Assembly: GCF_039538365.1 (NCBI RefSeq)
Contig: NZ_BAABCA010000003.1
Coordinates: 434,001-498,000 of the forward strand
Source: Postechiella marina
GTDB taxonomy: Bacteria > Bacteroidota > Bacteroidia > Flavobacteriales > Flavobacteriaceae
DNA length: 64,000 nt
Direction of reading: 5' to 3'
A program made the position numbers and the translations under genes. How positions within the stretch are numbered: position 1 is the first letter of the stretch; the number at the start of each line of letters is the position of its first letter. A model generated the notes under the pieces. The model was not told where the DNA came from. It did not search any database and saw only the letters and a list, made by a program, of their open reading frames with translations. Below, in pieces: positions 9,945 through 18,921 of this stretch.

Positions 9945-10295
9945 TTATTTTAACAAGTTTGTTGCTTCGTCTGGAAAAACCAACGATGGTTTAAAAACTT
10001 TAGCTTCTTCTATATCCATAGTGCCATAAGTTATCAAAATAAGCACATCTCCAGGAGAAACTAACCTAGCAGCTGCACCATTTAAGGTAATCTCGCCACT
10101 ATTTCGGGGTCCAGGAATAGCATAAGTTTCTAACCTTGCTCCGTTATTATTATTAACTATTTGTACTTTTTCACCTTGAATAATATTTGCAGCATCCATT
10201 AAATCTTCATCGATAGTAATACTACCTATATAATTTAAGTCTGCTCCGGTAACTTTTACCCTGTGAATTTTAGATTTTACTACTTGAATTTGCAT
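9945..10295 (-). CDS. panD: Aspartate 1-decarboxylase
   Basis: PanD converts L-aspartate to beta-alanine for pantothenate and coenzyme A synthesis. The 116-aa proenzyme carries the self-cleavage site Gly24-Ser25 (YIGSI), which yields the pyruvoyl cofactor, and the conserved Lys9. The motif NNGARLETYAI and the segment GAAARLVSPGDVLI are typical. The length matches the family. It starts 13 nt after panC, so the two are very likely co-transcribed. The next step's partner, panB, is not in this window. Confidence 0.97.
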   Translation of the reverse strand: MQIQVVKSKIHRVKVTGADLNYIGSITIDEDLMDAANIIQGEKVQIVNNNNGARLETYAIPGPRNSGEITLNGAAARLVSPGDVLILITYGTMDIEEAKVFKPSLVFPDEATNLLK

Positions 10296-10308
10296 GTGGC
10301 AAAGGTAA

Positions 10309-11163
10309 TTAATTTAATGCGATATTATCAATAAGTCTAATATCATCTGCATATACAGCTATAAACGCTCTATATGCTTTTTTGTTAGATTTTCTTTTTA
10401 CTGTTTTTAAAGTCTCGACATCTGCTATTATAAAATATTCTAATTCTAAAAGATTATGTTTAGCAAACTGTTTCTCAACCCATTCTGTTACTTTATTAGC
10501 ACTTTTTGTGCCAAAATGCTTTTTGGCAGTTTTAAGCGTTTTATAAATAAATGGAGCTGCGGTATTATACTCTGGTTTTAACCTAGTATTTCGAGAACTC
10601 ATAGCCAATCCACTAATCTCTCTGTGTATAGGACAACCTATTATTTTAAGAGGCATATTGTACTTTTCTACAAGTTTTTTAATAATTGCCAATTGCTGAA
10701 AATCTTTCTCTCCAAAATAAGCATTATCTGGCTCTATAATTTCGAAAAAACGTTTAACTATTGTACCAACACCGTCAAAATGACCTTTTCTAAATCGCCC
10801 TTCCATTTCAAACTCTAAGCCATCAAAATCAAAAGATTGAGACACCGTATTCCCTTCGTAAATATCATCAACTGTAGGCGCATAAACAACAATATTGTTT
10901 GCACTTAACGTTTCTAATAATACAACATCGTTATCTAAAGTTCTAGGATATTTTTCTAAGTCTTCGCTATTATCAAACTGCGTAGGATTAACAAAAATAC
11001 TAACCACAACTTTATCGTTATTATTTAAAGCTTCTTGAACCAAAGCTAAATGCCCTTGATGTAAAGCACCCATAGTTGGCACAAAACCAATGGATAATTC
11101 TTTTGCCTTATAGGCATTAATACCTGCAATAACAGCCTCTTTATCTGTAAAAACTTTTAACAT
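10309..11163 (-). CDS. panC: Pantothenate synthetase (pantoate-beta-alanine ligase)
   Basis: PanC joins pantoate and beta-alanine using ATP, the last step of pantothenate synthesis. The 284-aa sequence shows the nucleotidyltransferase motif VPTMGALHQGH (about 28-38, with HxGH), FVNPTQF at about 57-63, the GRFRKGHFDGVGTIV region near 120-135, YFGEKDFQQ at about 147-155 and MSSRN near 185. It is the first gene of a minus-strand cluster panC-panD-flippase and is divergent from the glycogen-synthase-like gene at 11349. A TAAGTTTG box lies 22-29 nt upstream of the ATG. Confidence 0.97.
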   Translation of the reverse strand: MLKVFTDKEAVIAGINAYKAKELSIGFVPTMGALHQGHLALVQEALNNNDKVVVSIFVNPTQFDNSEDLEKYPRTLDNDVVLLETLSANNIVVYAPTVDDIYEGNTVSQSFDFDGLEFEMEGRFRKGHFDGVGTIVKRFFEIIEPDNAYFGEKDFQQLAIIKKLVEKYNMPLKIIGCPIHREISGLAMSSRNTRLKPEYNTAAPFIYKTLKTAKKHFGTKSANKVTEWVEKQFAKHNLLELEYFIIADVETLKTVKRKSNKKAYRAFIAVYADDIRLIDNIALN

Positions 11164-11184
11164 TTAATAAAATTTTAACGCGTG

Positions 11185-11192
11185 CAAACTTA
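11185..11192 (-). promoter_or_regulatory. Candidate -7 box of the panC promoter
   Basis: On the minus strand this reads TAAGTTTG followed by CA, a full match to the Bacteroidota -7 consensus TAnnTTTG. It would give a 5' leader of about 15 nt before panC. No clear -33 TTG was found at the usual distance. Confidence 0.5.
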
Positions 11193-11223
11193 ATATTTTA
11201 CAACGAATTTGCATAAATTTTTG

Positions 11224-11231
11224 TACTTTTG
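11224..11231 (+). promoter_or_regulatory. Candidate -7 box of the glycogen-synthase-like gene
   Basis: TACTTTTG followed by CG matches TAnnTTTG and faces the plus-strand gene at 11349, implying a leader of about 110 nt. It forms a divergent pair with the panC box 32 nt away. The -33 element is not obvious. Confidence 0.45.
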
Positions 11232-11348
11232 CGTGTTTTTTATCTTGAATTTTCAAAATCAAGACATATTTTCCAGCTATGACAATGGTACATTTTTTGC
11301 TATAGAATGTTCTAAATATGACAATTAAAAGACAATAAAATAGAATAT

Positions 11349-12158
11349 ATGAAAGATAAGAGGATATTATATGTATCATCTGAGGTAGTACCTTATCTAC
11401 CAGAAACCGAAATTTCTTCAATGTCTTTTGAGGCACCAAGAATGGTAAATCAACAAGGCGGTCAAATTAGAATTTTTATGCCTAGATATGGAAATATCAA
11501 CGAAAGAAGGCATCAATTACACGAAGTTATTAGACTCTCAGGAATTAACTTAGTTATTAACGATTTAGACATGCCTCTTATTATTAAAGTTGCATCTATA
11601 CCTAAAGAACGTATTCAAGTTTATTTTATTGATAACGAAGAGTATTTTAAAAGAAAAGCAACATTAACAGATGAAAATGGAGAATTATTTTCTGACAATG
11701 ATGAACGCGCTATCTTTTTTGCTAAAGGCGTTATAGAAACTGTTAAAAAACTTAATTGGGCTCCAGACGTAATACATGTGCATGGTTGGCTTGCTGCTTT
11801 ATTACCTCTTTATTTAAAAGAATATTATAAAGACGAACCTTTATTTAACGAGAGTAAAATAATTACCTCTGTATACAATCAAAGCTTTAGCAATACGTTA
11901 AACAAAGACATGTTTAACAAAATTAAATTTGATAACATAGACGAAGGCGCTATTAAAAGCTTAGAAGAACCGTCTTACACCAATTTAATGAAAATTGCTG
12001 TGGACTACTCTGATGCTTTAATAGTTGGTTCTGAAGAAATTCCAGAAAACCTAGACACCTATATTAAAGAATCAGAAAAACCTGTTTTAGAGCACAAAAG
12101 CAAAGAAGAGTTTGGAGAAGCATATACAGACTTTATTAACACAGAAGTTTTAAGCTAG
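11349..12158 (+). CDS. Half-length glycogen/starch-synthase-like protein (GT5 N-terminal domain only)
   Basis: The 269-aa protein matches the N-terminal catalytic half of glycogen/starch synthases (ILYVSSEVVPYLPETEI at the start; APDVIHVHGWLAALLPLYLK near 137-156; a YNQSFSNTLNKDMF-like segment near 178). Bona fide glycogen synthases are about 480 aa and have a C-terminal Rossmann domain, absent here. The N-terminal KxGGL loop that binds ADP-glucose is replaced by a sequence around ETEISSMSF. A classical glycogen synthase activity is therefore unlikely. Its position opposite panC and before a DUF4270 gene (23-nt gap) is conserved in Flavobacteriaceae as I know them, suggesting a kept but different role. 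Confidence 0.8.
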   Translation: MKDKRILYVSSEVVPYLPETEISSMSFEAPRMVNQQGGQIRIFMPRYGNINERRHQLHEVIRLSGINLVINDLDMPLIIKVASIPKERIQVYFIDNEEYFKRKATLTDENGELFSDNDERAIFFAKGVIETVKKLNWAPDVIHVHGWLAALLPLYLKEYYKDEPLFNESKIITSVYNQSFSNTLNKDMFNKIKFDNIDEGAIKSLEEPSYTNLMKIAVDYSDALIVGSEEIPENLDTYIKESEKPVLEHKSKEEFGEAYTDFINTEVLS

Positions 12159-12181
12159 TACTTACCTACCTTTTTAAAGTT

Positions 12182-13942
12182 ATGAGAAGATTATTTAAAG
12201 CCCTTAAATACGTTAGTTTATTTCTTTTAATTGCATTTGCTATTGTAGCTTGCGACAAAGAATATAACTCTATTGATAGTGAGGTTCTAGGAGAAGAAAA
12301 CACTAATTTTAATGCGAGCAAAACCGAATTTAAAATATTAGCTTACAACAAAAAATTAGACTCGCTACAAATTAACAATTTAGGTTCTAGTTTGCTTGGC
12401 TTTTATAACGATCCTATTTACGGAGAAACTACAGCTAGCCTTATTACCCAAATAACTCCAACAACAACTAATCCAGATTTTGGAACTGGCACTGTTATAG
12501 ATTCTGTAATTTTAAATATTCCTTATTACAGTAGAGCTACTGGCGAGGTTAACGACGAAAGCATACCAATTTACACTATAAGCGATTCTATTTTTGGAAA
12601 CGAAAGTGCGCCTATAAAGCTAACAATTTACAGAAACAACTATTTTTTAAGAGATTTTAATCCTAATTCTGAAACAAATACCGCACAGAATTATTACTCT
12701 AATGCATCAAACGCAGATAAGGCAAACAACTATGCTATAACAGAAAACTCTATAATTAATTTTGACGATCACAAAGGAGAGGTTATTTATGAGTCAAACG
12801 CTTCTGGCTACAAACCTAGCGAAAAAGCTATTGTATTGGTTACTGGTTCTGGAGATACCGAAGCAAAAACAGCTTCTGTACCTGCACTTAGAATTAATTT
12901 AGCCGAAGACGATGATAAAAAGGCTTATTGGATGTCTACCATTATAGCAAAACAAGACCAACCCGAATTAAGTAACTCTAATAACTTTATAAATTATTTT
13001 AGAGGCCTGTATTTTAAAACAGAGGCTATAAATGCTGACGGGCAAATGATAATGCTTAACACTAGCTCTACAGATTCTAAAATAACCATTTATTATTCTA
13101 AAGACTCTACTGTTAGCGGAGAAACAACTCAAGCTACTTATGTATTAAGTTTTACAGGAAATAAAGTCAATCCTTTTATAAACACTTACTCTCAAAATCT
13201 ACAAAACGGAGATAGAACTATAGGAGACGAAAAATTATACCTAAAAGGCACAGAAGGCTCGATGGCTGTTGTAGATCTATTTAACGGTCTAGTTAATTGT
13301 GAAGAGAGTAATACTCAAGACACTGCTTTAGAATGTTTCAAAAAAACATACCGTCAATTAAACGAAGACAATTACATACTTAAAAGCGGAGAGTCAATTG
13401 AAGAAATAAACGGTGTTGAATACATTACCAAGAATGGAAATTTTGTTTTAAAACGTTTAATAAACGAAGCTCAATTGGTTATTTATGAAGATGAAGAAAA
13501 CGTTTCTGTTGATGATGAAACCCATGAATTTGATAGAATTTATGCTTACGATATAACAAATAACCAACCTACACTTGATTATTTATTCGATGCGACAGAC
13601 AATACAGCTAACCCAGAATTTTCTAAATTTGTTAGTTTAGGTGTTCGCACCAAATACGAAGATACAGATGGCGAACATTATAAATATAAAATAAGAATTA
13701 CAGAACACCTTAATAGTATACTTGTTAGAGACTCTACAAATACAAAACTAGGTTTAGTATTATCTAATAATGTAAATACAACAAGTAATTCGAACATATT
13801 AGAAAGTAATGATATTGTAACCGGAGTCCCTGCAGCATCTGTTTTAAGTCCGCGCGGAACCGTTTTACATGGCAATAATGATAATGTAATAGATAATAGA
13901 AAAATGAAGCTAGAAATCTATTCAACAGAACAAAAAGAATAA
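12182..13942 (+). CDS. DUF4270 family lipoprotein
   Basis: This 586-aa protein has a lipoprotein signal (AFAIVAC, lipid cysteine 24) followed by a long beta-rich Thr/Ser/Asn sequence typical of the DUF4270 family of Bacteroidota. Family-like features are the early segments LGFYNDPIYGETTASLITQI and DSVILNIPYYS, and the final GNNDNVIDNRKMKLEIYST. The function is unknown; the envelope location is inferred from the signal. It follows the glycogen-synthase-like gene by 23 nt and precedes glmS by 169 nt, a common flavobacterial neighbourhood. That context hints at a link with cell-envelope or amino-sugar supply but does not prove it. Confidence 0.75.
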   Translation: MRRLFKALKYVSLFLLIAFAIVACDKEYNSIDSEVLGEENTNFNASKTEFKILAYNKKLDSLQINNLGSSLLGFYNDPIYGETTASLITQITPTTTNPDFGTGTVIDSVILNIPYYSRATGEVNDESIPIYTISDSIFGNESAPIKLTIYRNNYFLRDFNPNSETNTAQNYYSNASNADKANNYAITENSIINFDDHKGEVIYESNASGYKPSEKAIVLVTGSGDTEAKTASVPALRINLAEDDDKKAYWMSTIIAKQDQPELSNSNNFINYFRGLYFKTEAINADGQMIMLNTSSTDSKITIYYSKDSTVSGETTQATYVLSFTGNKVNPFINTYSQNLQNGDRTIGDEKLYLKGTEGSMAVVDLFNGLVNCEESNTQDTALECFKKTYRQLNEDNYILKSGESIEEINGVEYITKNGNFVLKRLINEAQLVIYEDEENVSVDDETHEFDRIYAYDITNNQPTLDYLFDATDNTANPEFSKFVSLGVRTKYEDTDGEHYKYKIRITEHLNSILVRDSTNTKLGLVLSNNVNTTSNSNILESNDIVTGVPAASVLSPRGTVLHGNNDNVIDNRKMKLEIYSTEQKE

Positions 13943-14111
13943 AAACAACTTGTAATAAGTAAGTTATACAAGTAACTAAAAGTGTACTAATTATAAATTT
14001 TGTGAATTTTGTCGTCTAAAACACCTAATTCGTATAATAATTTATAATTAATACACTTTTATTTTTCATATTTGCTCAGCTATTAACAAAACCCAAATAA
14101 ATTATACGCAT

Positions 14112-15959
14112 ATGTGTGGAATAGTAGGATATTTAGGACCTAGAGACGCTTACCCAATTGTTATTGAAGGATTAAAACGCTTAGAATATCGTGGATACGA
14201 TAGTGCAGGTATAGCCTTGTTTGATGGAACAGACCTTAAGGTCTCTAAAACAAAAGGAAAGGTTGTCGATTTAGAAACGCAAGTCGAAAAAGAAATTACC
14301 AAACATGGAAACATGGGCATTGGCCATACAAGATGGGCAACTCATGGTGTACCAAACGATGTAAACTCGCACCCACACTCTTCAAATTCTGGTGACTTAG
14401 TAATTATTCACAACGGAATTATTGAAAATTACGAATCGCTTCGTAAAGAATTAACTTCTAGGGGTTACACTTTTAAATCTGACACAGATACAGAGGTATT
14501 AATAAACCTTATTGAAGACGTTAAGAAAAAAGAAAAAGTAAAACTTGGTAAAGCTGTGCAAATTGCCTTAAACCAAGTTATAGGCGCTTACGCTATAGCT
14601 GTATTCGACAAAAATAGACCTGGCGAAATAGTAATAGCTCGTTTAGGTAGCCCGCTTGCTATTGGTGTTGGTGAAGACGAATTCTTTATTGCTAGTGATG
14701 CATCTCCTTTTATAGAATATACTAAAAATGCCATTTATTTAGAAGATGAAGAAATGGCTATTATTAGAGAAAACAAAGACATTAAAATACGTAAAATTAA
14801 AGATGATACTTTAGTTGCGCCTTACATACAAGAGCTTCAAATTAATTTAGAGCAGATTGAAAAAGGAGGTTACGATCATTTTATGCTTAAAGAAATATAT
14901 GAGCAACCAAAAGCAATAAACGACACTTACAGAGGAAGATTATTGCGAGATGAAGCTATTATTAAAATGGCTGGTATAGAGGATAACATGAAAAAATTCC
15001 TTAATGCCAACAGAATCATTATTGTCGCTTGTGGTACATCATGGCACGCAGGATTGGTTGCAGAATATATTTTTGAAGATTTAGCAAGAATACCAGTAGA
15101 AGTAGAATATGCTTCAGAGTTTAGATACCGCAACCCTGTTATTACAGAAAACGACATATTAATTGCAATCTCTCAATCTGGAGAAACAGCCGATACTTTG
15201 GCTGCTATAAAACTAGCTAAGTCTAAAGGCGCTTTTGTATTTGGTGTTTGTAATGTAGTTGGATCTTCTATCGCTAGAGAATCTGACGCAGGTGCATACA
15301 CACACGCTGGACCAGAAATAGGAGTAGCTTCAACAAAAGCTTTTACAACTCAAATAACAGTTTTATCGCTTATAGCATTACGTTTAGCTAGAGCAAAAGG
15401 AACTATTTCTAGCTCAGATTACCGCCATCATTTATTAGAATTAGAAATGATTCCGGGCAAAGTAGAAGAAGCCTTAAAATCTGACGCATTAATTAAGTCT
15501 ATTTCTCAAGTATACAAAGATTCTCCTAACTTCTTATATTTAGGAAGAGGTTATAATTTCCCTGTTGCGTTAGAAGGTGCTTTAAAATTAAAAGAAATTT
15601 CATACATACACGCAGAAGGCTACCCTGCTGCCGAAATGAAACATGGCCCTATTGCCTTAATTGACGAAAACATGCCTATTGTTGTTATAGCAACTAAAAA
15701 AGGACATTACGAAAAAGTAGTTAGCAACATTCAAGAAATTAAATCTAGAAAAGGTAAAATTATAGGTATAGTTACAGAAGGAGATGTTCAAGTAAAAGAA
15801 CTTGCAGATCACGTTATTGAAGTTCCAGAAACATTAGAGCCTTTAACACCTTTATTAACAACAATACCACTACAACTTTTATCATACCATATTGCTGTTA
15901 TGCTAAATAAAAATGTTGACCAACCACGTAACCTAGCAAAATCTGTTACAGTAGAATAA
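14112..15959 (+). CDS. glmS: Glutamine-fructose-6-phosphate aminotransferase (isomerizing)
   Basis: GlmS makes glucosamine-6-phosphate from fructose-6-phosphate and glutamine, the entry step to peptidoglycan and lipopolysaccharide amino sugars. The 615-aa protein begins MCGIVGYLG, so Cys2 becomes the N-terminal nucleophile of the glutaminase domain (about 1-225; RLEYRGYDSAG, GHTRWATHG, HNGIIENY). Two SIS sugar-isomerase domains follow (about 290-425 with ACGTSWHAG and SQSGETADT; about 465-600 with GRGYNFPVALEGALKLKE), and it ends LAKSVTVE. No glmS ribozyme is apparent in the leader. A 14-bp hairpin terminator follows. Confidence 0.98.
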   Translation: MCGIVGYLGPRDAYPIVIEGLKRLEYRGYDSAGIALFDGTDLKVSKTKGKVVDLETQVEKEITKHGNMGIGHTRWATHGVPNDVNSHPHSSNSGDLVIIHNGIIENYESLRKELTSRGYTFKSDTDTEVLINLIEDVKKKEKVKLGKAVQIALNQVIGAYAIAVFDKNRPGEIVIARLGSPLAIGVGEDEFFIASDASPFIEYTKNAIYLEDEEMAIIRENKDIKIRKIKDDTLVAPYIQELQINLEQIEKGGYDHFMLKEIYEQPKAINDTYRGRLLRDEAIIKMAGIEDNMKKFLNANRIIIVACGTSWHAGLVAEYIFEDLARIPVEVEYASEFRYRNPVITENDILIAISQSGETADTLAAIKLAKSKGAFVFGVCNVVGSSIARESDAGAYTHAGPEIGVASTKAFTTQITVLSLIALRLARAKGTISSSDYRHHLLELEMIPGKVEEALKSDALIKSISQVYKDSPNFLYLGRGYNFPVALEGALKLKEISYIHAEGYPAAEMKHGPIALIDENMPIVVIATKKGHYEKVVSNIQEIKSRKGKIIGIVTEGDVQVKELADHVIEVPETLEPLTPLLTTIPLQLLSYHIAVMLNKNVDQPRNLAKSVTVE

Positions 15960-15980
15960 CAAATATTTTTTATTATATTT

Positions 15981-16014
15981 AATCCTCATTATTTTAATCG
16001 AAATAATGAGGATT
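15981..16014 (+). terminator. Hairpin terminator after glmS
   Basis: A perfect 14-bp stem (AATCCTCATTATTT / AAATAATGAGGATT) with a 6-nt loop begins 22 nt after the glmS stop. The T-run is short, so termination strength is uncertain. Confidence 0.65.
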
Positions 16015-16172
16015 TCTTATTTTAAAGCATTCTTTTTACCAAGAAAACAAAAATTAGATGCTTTTTTTAAAGAAAATGCTATGCATGCATAATTTTTTTT
16101 TATACATTTATATCCTGTATTATTTTTATTTAAATAAATACTTCTCTAACCACTAAATTAATCTTAAACATA

Positions 16173-18920
16173 ATGAAGACAATTCTCCCCTTTTTACTGT
16201 TGCTTTTTTGCGGGGTTTCCTACGCTCAAACAACTATTACTGGTACAGTCGTTGACGATAGTAGCCAACCAATACCTGGTGCTAACATTATAGTTGTAAA
16301 CACCTCTACAGGAACAGTTACCGACTTTGACGGTAATTTCACTCTTACCTATGGCCAGAACCCTCCTTTTTCTATACAAGCAAGTAGTGTTGGTTTTGAA
16401 ACAGTAACTGTAGAAGTACTATCAAAAAACCAAAAAATTGATATTGTACTAAACGAAGGCACATCATTAGATGCTGTAGTTATTTCTGCATCAAGAACAC
16501 CTGAACGTATATTTGAATCTCCTGTAACAGTAGAACGACTTGGGCTAAAAGAAATTAAAAATACAGCCTCTGCCGATTTTTATGATGGTTTAGAGAACTT
16601 AAAAGGTGTAGATGTTAACACCAATAGTTTAACATTTAAATCTGTAAACACTAGAGGTTTTGCAACATTTGCTAATAATCGTTTTATGCAATTAGTAGAT
16701 GGTATGGATAACTCAACTCCTGCTTTAAACTTCCCTATTGGAAATTTAGTTGGTATGACCGAAACAGATGTTTTAAGTGTAGAACTTTTACCTGGCGCCT
16801 CTTCTGCCTTATATGGTGCCAATGCTTTTAATGGTATTTTATTTATGAGAAGTAAAAACCCATTCGATCATCAAGGCATAAGCACTTCAATAAAAAAAGG
16901 TATAACATCGCAGAAAGCTTCTGGAGATAACGAATATACAGATGTAAGCATTCGTGCTGCCTATAAGTTTAGCGATAAATTTGCAGCGAAAATAAACTTT
17001 GGATATTTAAAAGGAACAGATTGGGCTGCGATTAGCGAAGTAGATAAAACAACTCCTGGAGGCACTAGAGCAGATATAAACTACGATGGTATTAACGTTT
17101 ATGGAGACGAAGTATCTACAAACTTAAAAAAGGTGGTTGAGAGTGATGACTTTTTATCAAAACTTCCCAACCCAGCATTAGCAGACTTAGTACCACATGT
17201 TGTAGTAAGTAGAACAGGATATAATGAGAGAACGCTAACAGATTATAATGCGCAAAGTATAAAATCTGATTGGGGCTTATATTTTCGCCCATGGGAGAAC
17301 GATTTCGAAATATCTTATGTAGGTAAAGTGGGAACAGGATCTACAATTTACCAAGGTACAAACCGATACAATATCGATAACTTTTTCCAAGAGCAACATA
17401 AAATAGAAATTAGAAACGATAATTTCTTTTTAAGAGGATACGTTGTATCTGATAAAGCTGGAGACTCATACGACATGGTTTTTACAGGTATTAATATTAA
17501 TAGAGCTTGGAAAGATGACGAAACTTGGTTTGGAGAATATACAGGAGCTTTTATAACAGCAACATTAGGTGGTGCAAACGAAACTCAAGCCCACGCTGCT
17601 GCCAGAGCAACTGCAGATAACAATAGATATTTACCAGGATCAGACGATTTTAAAAATGCTTTTAACAGAAGTATTAATGATCCAGATCTGTCTACAGGTT
17701 CAAAATTTCAAGATAACTCAAAATATTACCACGCTGATGCTAATTATAACTTTAGCCATTTAATAGATTTTGCAGACATCCAAGTTGGAGGATCATACAG
17801 AAAATACAACTTAAACTCATCTGGAACGATATACACAGATCTAAACGGACCCATTACATATTCAGAATTTGGAATTTACACACAAATTCAAAAATCTATT
17901 GAATTAAATGAAGAAATGGAATTAAAACTAACAGGCTCTGCACGTTATGACAAATCAGAATTTTTCGACGGTTTTTTATCTCCAAGAATTTCTGCTGCTT
18001 TAACACTTAATAAAGACCATAATATTAGAGCATCTGTACAAACAGGGTTTAGAAATCCAACAACCCAAGATTTATTTATTGGCTTAAATGCAGGTAGAGC
18101 CATTTTAGTAGGTTCTGCGCCAGATAATTTAGACCGCTACACACATACAGATGGTATTTATACACAAACTGGTCGAGTAGCTTACGAAAACTCATATACT
18201 GCTAGCTCTGCTGCTGCATTAGCCGAAACAGGAAACCCAGCAGTTTTAGAAATTGCAAATCCAGATATCGTAAAACCAGAGCAGGTAAGCTCTGCAGAAG
18301 TTGGATACAGAGGTAAGTTTAGTAATATTATTGTCGACTTTAGCGCTTATTATAATAGCTATAAAGATTTTATTTCTCAAGAAGTAGTTGTTTCGCCATA
18401 CTATGGTACTGTGGGAGATGGCTCACTTTCTGTACAAGCTCTTGCTAACGATGATTTTCAAGCTTACAGTACATACACTAACTCTCCTGCCGATGTTAAC
18501 TCTTATGGAGCTTCGATAGGAGTATCAACTAAAATATTTAAAGATTTTGATTTAAGCGGAAGTTATACATACGCTAAACTAGATTTTAACAGAGAAAAAT
18601 ATCCAGACTTCACGACAAACTTTAATACGCCAGAACATAAATTTAAGGCTTCTTTTGGAAACACAGATTTATTTGAAAACTTTGGTTTTAATATTGCCTA
18701 TAGATTTAGTGATGACTATTTCTGGGAAGCAACTTTTGGAAACGGAATAGTTCCAGAATTCCATACCGTAGATGCTCAAATAAACTTAAAAGTACCTAGC
18801 ATGAAATCTATTTTTAAAGCAGGAGCAACTAACCTTTTAGGCAAAGAATACTTTACTGCATTTGGTACAGGTCATATTGGATCTATGTATTATGTTTCTT
18901 GGACAATTAATAACTTATAA
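16173..18920 (+). CDS. TonB-dependent outer-membrane receptor with carboxypeptidase-regulatory-like domain
   Basis: The 915-aa protein has a signal peptide (1-19, ending SYAQ), a CarboxypepD_reg-like beta-sandwich (about 20-105; TITGTVVDDSSQPIPGANI), a plug domain (about 115-235; ASRTPERIFESPVTVERL, VNTRGFATFANNRF, PGASSALYGANAFNGI) and an outer-membrane beta-barrel to the C terminus. It imports an unknown large or scarce ligand using TonB energy. It is not a SusC protein: no SusD follows. Instead a GDSL-type lipoprotein starts 1 nt after the stop, and the two are surely co-transcribed. That pairing suggests a lipid- or ester-linked substrate, which is inference. Confidence 0.92.
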   Translation: MKTILPFLLLLFCGVSYAQTTITGTVVDDSSQPIPGANIIVVNTSTGTVTDFDGNFTLTYGQNPPFSIQASSVGFETVTVEVLSKNQKIDIVLNEGTSLDAVVISASRTPERIFESPVTVERLGLKEIKNTASADFYDGLENLKGVDVNTNSLTFKSVNTRGFATFANNRFMQLVDGMDNSTPALNFPIGNLVGMTETDVLSVELLPGASSALYGANAFNGILFMRSKNPFDHQGISTSIKKGITSQKASGDNEYTDVSIRAAYKFSDKFAAKINFGYLKGTDWAAISEVDKTTPGGTRADINYDGINVYGDEVSTNLKKVVESDDFLSKLPNPALADLVPHVVVSRTGYNERTLTDYNAQSIKSDWGLYFRPWENDFEISYVGKVGTGSTIYQGTNRYNIDNFFQEQHKIEIRNDNFFLRGYVVSDKAGDSYDMVFTGININRAWKDDETWFGEYTGAFITATLGGANETQAHAAARATADNNRYLPGSDDFKNAFNRSINDPDLSTGSKFQDNSKYYHADANYNFSHLIDFADIQVGGSYRKYNLNSSGTIYTDLNGPITYSEFGIYTQIQKSIELNEEMELKLTGSARYDKSEFFDGFLSPRISAALTLNKDHNIRASVQTGFRNPTTQDLFIGLNAGRAILVGSAPDNLDRYTHTDGIYTQTGRVAYENSYTASSAAALAETGNPAVLEIANPDIVKPEQVSSAEVGYRGKFSNIIVDFSAYYNSYKDFISQEVVVSPYYGTVGDGSLSVQALANDDFQAYSTYTNSPADVNSYGASIGVSTKIFKDFDLSGSYTYAKLDFNREKYPDFTTNFNTPEHKFKASFGNTDLFENFGFNIAYRFSDDYFWEATFGNGIVPEFHTVDAQINLKVPSMKSIFKAGATNLLGKEYFTAFGTGHIGSMYYVSWTINNL

Positions 18921-18921
18921 G

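Noticed and set aside
11164..11439. 91-codon minus-strand open frame upstream of panC
   Set aside because: It overlaps the divergent promoter boxes and the 5' end of the glycogen-synthase-like gene, and its translation is low quality.
13943..14111. glmS ribozyme or riboswitch in the glmS leader
   Set aside because: The 169-nt spacer is AT-rich with only a weak imperfect hairpin (about 13948-13973) and no ribozyme-like core.
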